From positions 1-64,000 of the forward strand of contig OZ252296.1 of NCBI GenBank assembly GCA_965250245.1: a DNA stretch of 64,000 bases, in the 5' to 3' direction. The DNA is from JABDIP01 sp965250245 (GTDB lineage Bacteria > Pseudomonadota > Alphaproteobacteria > DSM-16000 > Inquilinaceae). The notes beneath the pieces were generated by a model. That model did no database searches and had not been told where the DNA came from. It saw only the letters and a list, made by a program, of their open reading frames with translations. Shown piece after piece: positions 10,262-21,600 of this stretch. Within the stretch, counting starts at the first letter, position 1; each line of letters begins with the position of its first letter. A program made the translations under genes and the position numbers.

Positions 10262-10275
<14 letters not shown>
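9952..10275 (+). CDS. DUF2849 protein, first gene of the sulfate-assimilation operon
   Basis: This is a 107-residue soluble protein starting MTWTVITANRLREGDVVYL, which I recognise as the DUF2849 family. Family members regularly precede the sulfite/nitrite reductase hemoprotein gene in Alphaproteobacteria. No catalytic motif or cysteine is visible. The stop codon overlaps the start of the reductase gene by 14 bases, implying coupled translation. Its role is unknown, but the fixed context suggests it helps the assembly, cofactor supply or control of sulfite reductase. Confidence 0.85.
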
Positions 10276-11903
<1,628 letters not shown>

Positions 11904-11917
<14 letters not shown>

Positions 11918-12425
11918 GTTTGGCAGGCCCATCCAGGACCTCTGGGTCACGCTCGGTGATGACGAGCCTCTCACCGACGCGCCGATGATCCTCTCCCTGG
12001 CGCGCTGGCAGCGGGACCGCGAGACGCTACGCGGGTACAACGGCGCGCTCGGCATCCGCCTGGAGCCGGGACAGTCGCCGGCGGAGATCGCCGACGACCT
12101 GTCGCGTTTCGGTGTCGTCGTCCTGGACTTCCCGGTCTTCAAGGACGGCCGGCCCTTCTCCTACGCAAGGCTGCTGCGCGACCGCTACGGCTTCACCGGC
12201 GAGGTCCGCGCCACCGGCCATGTGCTGCGCGACCAGTACCAGTTCCTGCACCGCTGCGGCGTCGATGCCCTGGAGGTCTCCGGCGACATCGACGGCGAGA
12301 CGGCGGCCGACCATTGGCGTCAGGCTCGGGAAGAGATCAGCGTCGCCTACCAGCCCGCCACCGACGGCGCGCCCTGGATCGCCCGCATGCGTCAGCGGGC
12401 GCACGCCCCCGAAGCGGCGGAATAG
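11904..12425 (+). CDS. DUF934 protein of the sulfite-reduction operon
   Basis: This 173-residue protein starts at ATG 11904, overlapping the end of the sulfite reductase gene by 14 bases. The sequence matches the DUF934 family: an N-terminal region with PLTDAPMILSLARWQ, a central GVVVLDFPVFKDGRPFSYARLLR, then RDQYQFLHRCGVDALEV. DUF934 genes almost always follow cysI-like genes in Proteobacteria. There is no known enzymatic motif. An accessory role in sulfite reduction is inferred from context only. Confidence 0.88.
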
Positions 12426-12435
12426 GGCCGACGCC

Positions 12436-12996
12436 ATGATCCCCATCATGCTCGACCCGGCGCGGCTGCGGCTGGCCCTGATCGGCCGCGGGCCGGTGGC
12501 GCAGAACCGCCTGCGCGGCCTGCTGGAGGGCGGGGCCGAACGGCTGACCGTGTTTTCCGACGGCCCGACCGACAGCTTCGCCGCCCTGGCCGGCAAGCGG
12601 CTCGAACTCGGCATTCCCGATGCCGACCGACTACAGGATTTCGACGTGGTCTGGGTCGCGGATATGGGCTCCGAACTCTCAGACGCCATCGCCTGTGCGG
12701 CGCGCGCTGTCGGCACCCTGGTCAATGTCGAGGACGACATCCCCAATTGCGATTTCCACACGCCCTCTGTGGTCCGCCGCGGCGATCTGCTGCTGACTGT
12801 CTCCACCGGCGGCAAAAGCCCCGGCTTGGCGGTGCGAATCCGCCGCTATCTGGAGCGGGTGTTCGGTCCGGAATGGGCCGACCGGCTCGACGATGTCGCC
12901 AGGCAGCGCAGCGTGTGGCGCAGGCGCGGGCTGCCGCTGTCGGAGATGGCCCGCAAGACCGATGAGCTGGTCGCGAGCCGGCGGTGGCTGTCGTGA
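12436..12996 (+). CDS. Precorrin-2 dehydrogenase / sirohydrochlorin ferrochelatase-like (CysG N-terminal type)
   Basis: The 186-residue protein resembles the N-terminal half of CysG and yeast Met8p. It has an NAD-binding Rossmann start (LALIGRGPVAQNRLRGLLEGGA), then VNVEDDIPNCDFHTPSVVRRGDLLLTVSTGGKSPGLA, the most conserved block of the family. It should oxidise precorrin-2 and may insert iron to finish siroheme for the sulfite reductase. With the uroporphyrinogen methyltransferase at 13714 it makes a two-gene equivalent of CysG. It lies 10 bases after the DUF934 gene and overlaps cysH. Confidence 0.88.
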   Translation: MIPIMLDPARLRLALIGRGPVAQNRLRGLLEGGAERLTVFSDGPTDSFAALAGKRLELGIPDADRLQDFDVVWVADMGSELSDAIACAARAVGTLVNVEDDIPNCDFHTPSVVRRGDLLLTVSTGGKSPGLAVRIRRYLERVFGPEWADRLDDVARQRSVWRRRGLPLSEMARKTDELVASRRWLS

Positions 12997-13724
12997 AGAC
13001 CTCCGCCGGGATCCTCGCCGACCCGGACAGTCTGGTCTCGCGGGTCGCCGCCCATCGCGCGGTGGCCGGCGACCGGGCCGGGCCGGAGCTGCTGCGCTGG
13101 CTGATCACCGGGCCGCTGGCCGGGCGCATCGCGCTCGTCTCCTCCTTCGGGGCGGAAAGCGCGGTGCTGCTGCACATGGTCTCGGAGATCGACCCGGCGA
13201 CGCCGGTGATCTTCCTCGACACCGGCAAGCTGTTCGGCGAGACCCTGGCCTATCGCGACGCGCTGTCGAACCGGCTCGGCCTGACCGATGTGCGCAGCGT
13301 CGCGCCGGACCCGGCCGATCTGGCGCGCCACGACCCGGACGGCACGCTGTGGAGCCTGGAACCGGACCTCTGCTGCCACATCCGCAAGACCGAGCCGCTG
13401 GACCGGGCCCTGGCGGACTTCGATGCCTGGATCACCGGCCGCAAGCGCTTCCATGGCGGCACCCGCGGCGCCTTGCCCACCGTCGAGGGCGACCCGGCAA
13501 CCGGCCGCATCAAGGTCAATCCGCTCGCACCCTGGTCGGAGGAGCGGCTGTCCCGCTATCTCGCCGATCACGACCTGCCGGTGCACCCGCTGGTCCGGGA
13601 CGGCTACCGGTCGATCGGCTGCGTGCCCTGCACCCGGGCCGTAGCCCCGGGCGAGGACGCCCGCGCCGGCCGCTGGTCCTGGCTCGACAAGACCGAATGC
13701 GGGATCCACGGCGATGGCATCTGA
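12984..13724 (+). CDS. cysH: Adenylylsulfate (APS) reductase, CysH family
   Basis: The 246-residue enzyme reduces activated sulfate to sulfite using thioredoxin or glutathione. Visible motifs are the PP-loop SSFGAES (53-59), Cys130-Cys131 followed by RK, Cys213-x2-Cys216 and the catalytic Cys239 in KTECGIH. The CC plus CxxC pairs are the [4Fe-4S] ligands found in APS-using enzymes and missing in E. coli-type PAPS reductase, so APS is the likely substrate. The start may be GTG 12984 or GTG 12993; the second would overlap the upstream stop by 4 bases (GTGA). It also overlaps the next gene. Confidence 0.92.
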   Translation: MAVVKTSAGILADPDSLVSRVAAHRAVAGDRAGPELLRWLITGPLAGRIALVSSFGAESAVLLHMVSEIDPATPVIFLDTGKLFGETLAYRDALSNRLGLTDVRSVAPDPADLARHDPDGTLWSLEPDLCCHIRKTEPLDRALADFDAWITGRKRFHGGTRGALPTVEGDPATGRIKVNPLAPWSEERLSRYLADHDLPVHPLVRDGYRSIGCVPCTRAVAPGEDARAGRWSWLDKTECGIHGDGI

Positions 13725-14583
13725 TCCGATGACCGTAGATCCCTGGGACCTGCCGGATTTCGAGCCCGGAACCGTCTGGCTGGTCGGGGCCGGGCCGGGC
13801 GATCCCGGGTTGCTGACCATGCTGGCGGTCCAGGCGCTGCGGCAGGCGGACGTGATCGTGCATGACGCCCTGATCGGCGACCGGATCCTTGCCGGCGCCC
13901 GGCCTGATGCGGTCCTGGAATACGCCGGCAAGCGGGCCGGAAAGCCGTCGCTGAAACAGCCGGAGATCAGCGCGCGGCTCATCGCCCATGCCCGCGCCGG
14001 GCGCCGCGTGTTGCGGCTGAAGGGCGGCGACCCGTTCGTGTTCGGTCGCGGCGGCGAAGAGGCCCTGGCCCTGGCGGACGCCGAGATCCCGTTCCGGGTC
14101 GTGCCGGGCGTGACCGCCGGGGTCGGCGGGTTGGCCTATGCCGGCATCCCGGCGACCCATCGCGGCATGACCGGCGTGGTGTCGCTGGTGACCGGCCGCG
14201 GCAAGGACGGAACCCTGCCGGACTCGATCGATTGGGACGCGCTGGCTCTTGCCTCGCCGGTGATCGTCTTCTACATGGGGCTGGGGACCATCGGCACCAT
14301 CGCCGAGCGCCTGATGGCGGCGGGGCGGCCGCCGATGACCCCGGTCGCGATCATCTCCGACGCCACCACGAACCGGCAATCGGCGATCACCACGACGCTG
14401 GCCCGGGCGGGCCGCGAAGTGGTGCGCCTCGGCGCCAAGTCGCCGGCCATCATCGCCGTCGGCGAGGTGGTGCGGCTGCGCGAGACCCTGGCGGGCTGGC
14501 AGCAGATCGCGCCCGACGGCGCCACCATCGCGGAGAGCGAGCAGCGCCACATCGTCGACCGCCTGGCCCAGGCGATTGGCTGA
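13714..14583 (+). CDS. cobA: Uroporphyrinogen-III C-methyltransferase
   Basis: The 289-residue SAM-dependent enzyme makes precorrin-2 from uroporphyrinogen III. Family motifs are VWLVGAGPGDPGLLTM near residue 20, LKGGDPFVFGRGGEEA, VVPGVTAG and ATHRG. It supplies precorrin-2 to the CysG-N-type enzyme two genes upstream for siroheme. Its ATG overlaps the cysH stop. A role in cobalamin synthesis is also possible, but the operon points to siroheme. Confidence 0.92.
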   Translation: MASDPMTVDPWDLPDFEPGTVWLVGAGPGDPGLLTMLAVQALRQADVIVHDALIGDRILAGARPDAVLEYAGKRAGKPSLKQPEISARLIAHARAGRRVLRLKGGDPFVFGRGGEEALALADAEIPFRVVPGVTAGVGGLAYAGIPATHRGMTGVVSLVTGRGKDGTLPDSIDWDALALASPVIVFYMGLGTIGTIAERLMAAGRPPMTPVAIISDATTNRQSAITTTLARAGREVVRLGAKSPAIIAVGEVVRLRETLAGWQQIAPDGATIAESEQRHIVDRLAQAIG

Positions 14584-14601
14584 GATATTACGAGAAGAAC
14601 G

Positions 14602-15654
14602 ATGGATACAACGTTGAATAATATTGATGTCGCTGCGATCGAGACCGATGTCATCATCATCGGTGCCGGGCCCGTCGGGCTGTTCGCGGTGTTCGAGCTG
14701 GGCCTGCTGAACATGCGCGCCCATCTGATCGACAATCTCGACAAGATCGGTGGCCAATGCGCCGAGCTGTATCCGGAAAAGCCGATCTACGACATTCCCG
14801 GCCGGCCGCGCATCACGGGCCAGGAACTGGTCGACGACCTGATGGAGCAGGCGCGGCCCTTCGAGCCGGAATTCCACCTGAACCAGCAGGCCGACAGCCT
14901 GGAGAAGACCGCCGACGGCCGCTGGCGCCTCACCACCTCGATCGGCACCGTGCTGGTGGCGCCGGTGGTGGTGATCGCCGCCGGGGCCGGCAGCTTCGTG
15001 CCGCGTCGCCCGCCGCTGCCGGGCATCGAGGCGTTCGAGGGCACCTCGGTCCACTATGCGGTCCGCCGCATGGAGGATTTCCGCAACCGCAACATCCTGA
15101 TTGCCGGCGGCGGCGACAGCGCGCTCGACTGGACCTTGAACCTTCAACCGCTGGCCGCGACCACGGCCCTGGTGCACCGGCGCGACGACTTTCGCGCCGC
15201 GCCGGACAGCGTCTCGAAGATGCGCGCCCTGGTGGCCGACGGCGCCATGGACTTGCATATCGGCCAGATCAGCGCCCTGCACGGCACCGATGGCTGGCTG
15301 GAAGGGGTCACGATCAAGGGCGCCGATGGCGAGGTCGAGGTGCCTTGCGACACCCTGCTGCCCTTCTACGGGCTGAAGATGGAGTTGGGGCCGATCGCCG
15401 ATTGGGGCCTGAACTTGGACCGCAACCTGATCGAGGTCGACACGGAGAAGTTCCAGACCAGCGTGCCCGGCATCTTCTCCATCGGCGACATCAACACCTA
15501 TCCCGGCAAGCTGAAGCTGATCCTGTCCGGCTTCCACGAGGCCGCGCTGATGGCCCAGGAGGCTTTCCGGCTCGTCTTCCCGGACGAGAAGCTGGTGTTC
15601 CGCTACACCACCTCGTCGACCGACCTGCAGAAGAAGTTGGGCGTGAAAGCCTGA
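14602..15654 (+). CDS. Ferredoxin--NADP+ reductase, thioredoxin-reductase-like (YumC type)
   Basis: The 350-residue FAD/NADPH flavoprotein has an FAD Rossmann motif (IIIGAGPVGLFAVFELGL), the family-specific IGGQCAELYPEKPIYDIPG, a second nucleotide motif (ILIAGGGDSALDW) and a C-terminal GIFSIGDINTYPGKLKLI. There is no CxxC, which separates it from thioredoxin reductase. Enzymes of this group move electrons between NADPH and ferredoxin. It lies 18 bases after cobA and 26 bases before a [2Fe-2S] ferredoxin gene, so the three probably form the electron supply for sulfite reductase. Confidence 0.92.
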   Translation: MDTTLNNIDVAAIETDVIIIGAGPVGLFAVFELGLLNMRAHLIDNLDKIGGQCAELYPEKPIYDIPGRPRITGQELVDDLMEQARPFEPEFHLNQQADSLEKTADGRWRLTTSIGTVLVAPVVVIAAGAGSFVPRRPPLPGIEAFEGTSVHYAVRRMEDFRNRNILIAGGGDSALDWTLNLQPLAATTALVHRRDDFRAAPDSVSKMRALVADGAMDLHIGQISALHGTDGWLEGVTIKGADGEVEVPCDTLLPFYGLKMELGPIADWGLNLDRNLIEVDTEKFQTSVPGIFSIGDINTYPGKLKLILSGFHEAALMAQEAFRLVFPDEKLVFRYTTSSTDLQKKLGVKA

Positions 15655-15680
15655 GCCCGCCGCATCCAAGGACCCCGGAT

Positions 15681-15992
15681 ATGAGCTTTATCTACGTGAC
15701 CGACCGCGAGGGTCGGGAGCACCGCCTTGATGCGGTCGAGGGCTGGCGGGTGATGGAGATCATCCGCGAGCACGGCCTGCCGGTCGAGGCGGCCTGCGGC
15801 GGTGCGTGCGAATGCGCCACCTGCCACGTCTATGTGGATGAGGGCTGGTCGGCGCGCCTGTTCGAGAAGCGCGACGACGAGAATGACGCGCTCGATATGC
15901 TGTTCTCCGTCGCCGACAACTCGCGCCTCTCCTGCCAGCTCATCTACACGCCGGAACTGGAAGGCCTGAAGGTCGCCCTGGCACCGGAATAG
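15681..15992 (+). CDS. [2Fe-2S] ferredoxin, adrenodoxin type
   Basis: The 103-residue protein has the vertebrate/ISC-type ligand pattern CGGACECATC (C-x5-C-x2-C) and a fourth Cys in SRLSCQL about 37 residues later. It starts MSFIYVTDREG. It is the last gene of the sulfate-assimilation run and follows the ferredoxin reductase. This context suggests electron transfer to sulfite reductase rather than a general Fe-S assembly role, though the latter cannot be excluded. Confidence 0.93.
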   Translation: MSFIYVTDREGREHRLDAVEGWRVMEIIREHGLPVEAACGGACECATCHVYVDEGWSARLFEKRDDENDALDMLFSVADNSRLSCQLIYTPELEGLKVALAPE

Positions 15993-16142
15993 CCGCCTCG
16001 GCCGTTGAGGCCGCCTTAACCATATCTCAACCTGCTGGACGCAAGGTCGCACCAAGCCCCCGGGCCGTCGACCGCATGCGCGGACCCTTCGGAACTCCCG
16101 CCGGGCGGCGGGTGTCGCTTTATTCTGATGAGGGTTTGACCC

Positions 16143-16583
16143 ATGCGGTTCCTGAAGCTGGCTTTCGCCGGGCTCTGCATCACCACCTTGCTTTCCGCCT
16201 GCGAGACCGGCAGCGGCACGCCGAAATTCGGCGCCGGCACCGGCCCGTTCGACGAGTTCGCCGGCTGCTGGAGCAACGAGATCGAGGGGGTCGACGACAC
16301 CTTCTGCTTCTCGCGCGGCTCTTCCACCGTCACCGTGTCGTTCCGCGACACCAATGGCGGCGTCGCCTGCTCCGGCCAGGCGCGAGCGCGCATGGGCAGC
16401 AGCACCCTGGTCATCGAGCAGCCCATGGCGATCGGCGGCTGCGGCAATGGCGAGGACTTCGTCGCCCAGGATTTCGAGTGCGACCTGACCTCGTCCTCCA
16501 ACGAGGCGATGCTCTGCATCAACCGCTTCACCGCCGCCGACGGCGTCGACTACGAATACCCGCTCGTCTTCAGCCGCTCCTGA
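16143..16583 (+). CDS. Small lipoprotein, paralog of the next gene
   Basis: The 146-residue protein carries a lipoprotein signal (LLSAC, lipidated Cys20). The mature part is short and Cys-rich, with CW, CF, GGC and FECDL landmarks. The same order appears in the adjacent product at 16618, so the two arose by tandem duplication. The even spread of cysteines suggests disulfides in the periplasm. No known domain is recognised and the function is unknown. Confidence 0.85.
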   Translation: MRFLKLAFAGLCITTLLSACETGSGTPKFGAGTGPFDEFAGCWSNEIEGVDDTFCFSRGSSTVTVSFRDTNGGVACSGQARARMGSSTLVIEQPMAIGGCGNGEDFVAQDFECDLTSSSNEAMLCINRFTAADGVDYEYPLVFSRS

Positions 16584-16617
16584 CCCGCGCCGGGCGGGAG
16601 CGCCCGATCGCGCGTCC

Positions 16618-17085
16618 ATGGAACCTGAGCCCCATTCCCTGATTGCCCCGCGGCGCGGGTCCCTCCGCGCCGCCCTCGTTGCCGCGCTGCTGGGCCTTGC
16701 CGGCTGCGGCGCGCCGGGCCTCGACCCCAACACGCCGATCACCGAGCTGGACCAGATCGCGGCCTGCTGGACCGATTTCGACGATCCGCTGAAGCAGGTC
16801 CTGTGCTTCGGCCAGGGCACCAACATCGTCGGCGTCGAACGCGGAGACGGCTTCGGCCAGATCATCTGCCAGGCGGATGGCGAGGCGGCGATCCTCGGCG
16901 CCCGGCTGATCGTGGTGCAGGAAACCGTGATGGCCGGTTGCGTCGACGGCACCCGGTTCGACGGCCAGTTCGTCGAATGCGACCTGACCACCTCCACCCT
17001 GCTCGGCATGTTCTGCAAGCGCCGGCTGGGCGACGCGGTCAACGACCCCAACGCCGGAGACCAGTACATCCTGACCCGTCTCTGA
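16618..17085 (+). CDS. Small lipoprotein, tandem paralog of the preceding gene
   Basis: The 155-residue product has a long n-region with RR, a hydrophobic core and the lipobox GLAGC. The mature part matches the upstream neighbour: AACWTDFDD, VLCF, ICQADGEA, LIVVQETVMAGC, GQFVECDLTTS and MFC. It starts 34 bases after the neighbour's stop and is probably cotranscribed. The ATG has no clear ribosome binding site. The function is unknown. Confidence 0.83.
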   Translation: MEPEPHSLIAPRRGSLRAALVAALLGLAGCGAPGLDPNTPITELDQIAACWTDFDDPLKQVLCFGQGTNIVGVERGDGFGQIICQADGEAAILGARLIVVQETVMAGCVDGTRFDGQFVECDLTTSTLLGMFCKRRLGDAVNDPNAGDQYILTRL

Positions 17086-17120
17086 CGCGTCTCGCGGTAG
17101 CGCCTGCGGAACCGCAGCGC

Positions 17121-17246
17121 TGCCCTCACCCGGTTCGCTTCGCTCACCACCCTCTCCCAGGGGGAGAGGGTTTCGCGCTGTCGGCAGTTCGACCCTCTCC
17201 CCCTGGGAGAGGGTGGTCCGAGCGGAGCGAGGGCCGGGTGAGGGCA
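17121..17246. repeat. Intergenic inverted repeat, family A, with outer arms
   Basis: Inner perfect 24-base arms at 17147-17170 and 17193-17216 are identical to those at 2301. Outside them are a near-perfect 10-base pair (17136-17145 with 17220-17229) and a perfect 13-base pair (17121-17133 with 17234-17246). The whole 126 bases therefore folds into one long interrupted hairpin. It fills most of the gap between the lipoprotein pair and the M20 peptidase. Confidence 0.9.
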
Positions 17247-17337
17247 GGGCTGGCCTGAATGCTCGATCGCCCTTGCCGCACCGGGCGCGACGGTATATGG
17301 ACCCGGGGTTTCGAGACCTTGCCATGGGGTTCAGGCG

Positions 17338-18585
17338 GTGGACGCACAGCTTTCCAATACTCTGTCGGCTCTGATCGAAGAGCGCCTCGAGGAAGAGATT
17401 GCGTTCCTGTCCGCGCTGGTGCGGACACCCTCCGACAACCCGCCGGGCGATTGCGACGGCCACGCCGAGGTGACGGCCAGCCTGTTGGAAGGGCTCGGCT
17501 TTTCCGTCGAGCGGCATCCGGTGCCGCCGGCGCTGGTGGCCGAGAACGGCATGGTCAGCGCCACCAATCTGGTCGTGCGCCAGCACTTCGGCGACGGCGG
17601 CCCGGTGATCGCGCTGAACGCCCATGGCGACGTGGTCCCGCCGGGCGATGGCTGGACCAAGGACCCCTACGGCGCGGAGATCGCCGATGGCTGGATGTAT
17701 GGCCGCGGCGTCGCGGTCTCGAAATCCGACATCGCCACCTACGCCTTCGCCATGGCGGCGCTGGAGCAGGCCGACGCGCCCCTGAACGGCACCATCGAGC
17801 TGCACATCACCTACGATGAGGAAGCGGGCGGCGCGATCGGCCCGGAATGGCTGGTGTCGCAGGCTGTCTCCAAGCCGGACTTCGCGGTCTGCGCCGGGTT
17901 TTCCCATGGCGTCGTCACTGCCCACAATGGCTGCCTGCATCTCGAGGTCGAGGTGCTGGGCCGATCGGCCCATGCGGCGCAGCCGGAGAGCGGCCAGGAC
18001 GCGCTGGTCGCCGCGATCGCGATCCTGAACGCCCTCTACGCCCACCGCGCCGACTATGCCGGGACGACCTCGGCGGTCGAGGGCATCGGCAGCCCGTCGC
18101 TGGTGGTCGGGCTGATCGAGGGCGGGGTGAACACCAATGTGGTGCCGGACCGGGTGCGCTTCCGCCTCGACAGGCGGATGATCCCGGAGGAGGACCCGGC
18201 CGCCGTCGAGGCCAAGTTGCGCCAGGTCATTTCCGACGCCGTGGCGTTCGGCGATCCTGGCGACGGCATCACGGTCGAGGTCCGGCGCATTCTCCTGGCA
18301 TTGCCATTCGGCCCGGTCGCCGGCGCCGACCGGCTGGCGGAGATCTTCTGTGCACGGGCATCGGAGGTGCTGGGCGAGCCGGTTCCGGCCCACGGCGTGC
18401 CGCTCTACGCGGACGCCCGGCACTATGCCGCCGCCGGCGTGCCGACCATCATGTACGGGGCCGGCCCCCGGACCCTGCTGGAGGCCAATGCGCACCGGGC
18501 CGACGAGCGGGTGCCGCTGGACGAGCTGTGCGCGGCGACCAAGGTTGTGGCGCTGAGTCTCGCCGATCTGCTGGGCGGCGACTAG
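17338..18585 (+). CDS. M20 family metallopeptidase (ArgE/DapE-like)
   Basis: The 415-residue zinc hydrolase has LNAHGDVVPPGDGWTKDPY (metal His/Asp), YGRGVAVSKSD, then the catalytic Glu-Glu in TYDEEAGGAIG, and a dimerisation domain from about 200. It ends with GVPLYADARHYAAAGVPTIMYGAG, the last metal region. The start is GTG 17338. Members remove acyl or amino-acid groups from small peptides and N-acyl amino acids; the substrate cannot be read from sequence. It lies 25 bases upstream of the large flavoprotein and may be cotranscribed with it. Confidence 0.9.
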   Translation: MDAQLSNTLSALIEERLEEEIAFLSALVRTPSDNPPGDCDGHAEVTASLLEGLGFSVERHPVPPALVAENGMVSATNLVVRQHFGDGGPVIALNAHGDVVPPGDGWTKDPYGAEIADGWMYGRGVAVSKSDIATYAFAMAALEQADAPLNGTIELHITYDEEAGGAIGPEWLVSQAVSKPDFAVCAGFSHGVVTAHNGCLHLEVEVLGRSAHAAQPESGQDALVAAIAILNALYAHRADYAGTTSAVEGIGSPSLVVGLIEGGVNTNVVPDRVRFRLDRRMIPEEDPAAVEAKLRQVISDAVAFGDPGDGITVEVRRILLALPFGPVAGADRLAEIFCARASEVLGEPVPAHGVPLYADARHYAAAGVPTIMYGAGPRTLLEANAHRADERVPLDELCAATKVVALSLADLLGGD

Positions 18586-18610
18586 ACGGACGGGAAACGC
18601 GGAGCAGGGT

Positions 18611-21600
18611 GTGACGGCACGGCAACTGGGCTTCGGCCTCGCCTTCGAGGACCTCTATCGGCGCGACGGTCTGGTGGCGATCGACGGCCGGTTCCTCGAC
18701 CATCTGAAAGCCGCCGATGCCGAGCTGTGCGGCCGCATGGAGGCATCGCGGAGCGATCCGGACCTGCTCGACCGGAAGGCGGAAAGCGAGCTTCTGATCG
18801 CGCTCGGCCCCCATCTGGAGGATTTCCTGGCCGAGCTGTTCGGTGTCCGCGACGCGCTCGGGGCGCTGGCCGAGCAGCACCATGCGCTGGCGCCGCTCTA
18901 CACCTGCAAGCGCCTGTTCGTGCAGCGCCGGGCGGCCAAGCGGGTCAAGCCCGAGGATGCCGCGGCCTTGGACGGCGCGGCGCTGGAAGCGGCCCTGTCG
19001 GCCCGCATCGGCGCGCCGCTGACCGAACTCGGCTACGCCGCCGCGGTGATGCGCTGGCTGGAGGACGAAGACGGCAATGCCGATGCCCTGGCCGAGGCCC
19101 TGAACTATGCGGGCTGGGCGCTGCATACGGCGGCCGGTCGCGAAAAGCACGGCCAGGGCGTGCTGTTCCAGGTGCCGCACAAGACCGACCCGCAGCATCT
19201 GGTGGAGATCGAGGCGGAATCCGACGGCGGTATCGACCGGATCACCGTGCCGCAGGCCAGCCACCGGGCGCGCGAGGGCTTCGCCCTGACGGATGCCGGC
19301 ACCGACCTGACCGGCGCCCTGGACGAGGCCAACTACTGCATCTGGTGCCACAATCAGGGCAAGGACAGCTGCTCCACGGGCCTGCGCGACCGCAAGACCG
19401 GCGAATTCCAAAAGAGCCCGTTCGGCGTGACCCTTTCCGGCTGTCCGCTGGAAGAGAAGATCAGCGAGTTCCATTGGCTGAAGACCCAGGGCAATCCGGT
19501 CGCCGCCCTGGCGATGATCACCGTGGACAACCCGCTCTGCGCCGCCACCGGTCACCGCATCTGCAATGACTGCATGAAGTCGTGCATCTACCAGCGCCAG
19601 GAGCCGGTCGACATCCCGCAGGCCGAGACCCGTACCTTGAAGGACGTGCTGGGCCTGCCCTGGGGCTTCGAGATATACGGGCTGCTGACCCGCTGGAACC
19701 CGCTCGACATCCGCCGCCCGCTGCCCCGGCCGGACAGCGGCTACAAGGTGCTGGTGGTCGGGCTGGGGCCGGCCGGCTTCAACCTGTCGCACCATCTGCT
19801 GAACGACGGCCATACCGTGGTGGCGGTGGACGGGCTGAAGATCGAGCCGCTGCCGGAGGACCTGTCCGGCGTCACGCCGACCGGCGAACGGGTGCCGTTC
19901 CGCCCGATCATCGACGTCGGCGAGATCACCGAGGGGCTGGACGACCGGGTGATGGCGGGGTTCGGCGGTGTGGCCGAATACGGGATCACCGTGCGCTGGG
20001 ACAAGAATTTCCTGAAGCTGGTGCGGCTGCTGCTGGAGCGGCGGGCTGCGTTCGCCATGACCGGCGGCGTGCGCTTCGGCGGCACCGTCACCATCGACGA
20101 CGCGCTGGCCGCAGGCTTCGACCATATCGCCCTCGCCGCCGGGGCCGGCCGGCCGACGGTCATCCGCATGAAGAACGGGCTGGCGCGCGGCGTGCGCATG
20201 GCCTCGGACTTCCTGATGGCGCTGCAGCTCACCGGTGCGGCCAAGGCCGACAGCGTCGCCAATCTGCAGGTGCGGCTGCCGATCGTGGTGATCGGCGGCG
20301 GCCTGACCGCCATCGACACGGCGACAGAGAGCCTCGCCTACTACCCGATACAGGTGGAAAAGTTCCTCAGCCGCTACGAGACGCTGGTCGCCGAGCGCGG
20401 CCGCGAGGCGGTCGAGGCCGGCTGGAGCGACCAGGACCGGGAGATCGCCACCGAGTTCATCATCCACGCCCAGGAGATCCGCGCCGAGCGTTCGGCGGCC
20501 GAAGCCGACGGACGCGAACCGGATATCGCGGCGCTGCTGCAGCGCTGGGGCGGCGTGACCATCGCCTATCGGCGCCGGCTGATCGACGCACCGAGCTATA
20601 CCCTGAACCATGAGGAGGTGGCGCTGGCCCTTCAGGAAGGGCCGCGGTTCGCCGAATTGCTGGCGCCGCGCGCCGTCGAACTGGACCGCTTCGGCCATGC
20701 CACTGCTCTCACGCTGCTCCGACAGACCATCGGGGAGGATGGCGCGTTGGGCGACAGCGGCGAGACGGTCACGCTGCCGGCGCGCACCGTGCTGGTCGCC
20801 GCCGGCACCCAGCCAAACACGGTTCTGGCCCGTGAGGAGCCCGACAAGGTGTCGGTCGACGGGCGGTACTTCCAGGCCTTTGACGAGGACGGCAACCGGG
20901 TCTCGCCGCAGCGCCTCGCCAAGCCGGAGACGCCGCACGTCCTCATCGCGCATGAGTCCGACGGCCGGGCGGTGTCCTGCTGGGGCGACCTGCATCCCAG
21001 CTTCTACGGCAATGTCGTCAAGGCGATGGGCGGGGCCAAGCAGGGCTATCCGGTCGTCAGCCGGGTGCTGGCCAAGCGGCCGCCGACCCCGGTCGCCGGC
21101 CCGGCGCTGATCGGGACCGTCAACCGCGACTGGCGCGCGGTGGTCGAGCGGGTCGAGCGGCTGACCCCGACCATCGTCGAGGTCGTGGTGCGGGCGCCGG
21201 CCGCCACGCGGGCGTTCCATCCGGGGCAGTTCTATCGGCTGCAGAACTTCGAGACCCTGGCGGTCCGGGTCGAGGAGGAGGGGCGGCGCACCACCCTGGC
21301 GATGGAGGGGCTGGCGATGACCGGCGCCTGGGTCGATCGGGAGAAGGGGCTGTTGTCGACCATCGCGCTGGAGATGGGCGGCTCTTCGGATATCTGCGCG
21401 CTCATGAAGCCCGGCGACCCGGTGATCCTGATGGGCCCGACCGGTTCGCCGACCGAGATTCCCGCCGGTGAGACGGTGATGCTGGCCGGCGGCGGGCTGG
21501 GCAACGCGGTGCTGTTCTCGATCGGACAGGCGATGCGCGCCAAGGGCAGCAAGGTGCTGTACTTCGCCGGCTACAAGCACCGGGAGGACCGCTACAAGGT

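Noticed and set aside
12984..12996. Frameshift between the siroheme gene and cysH
   Set aside because: A GTG start inside the upstream stop explains the overlap; both proteins are complete.
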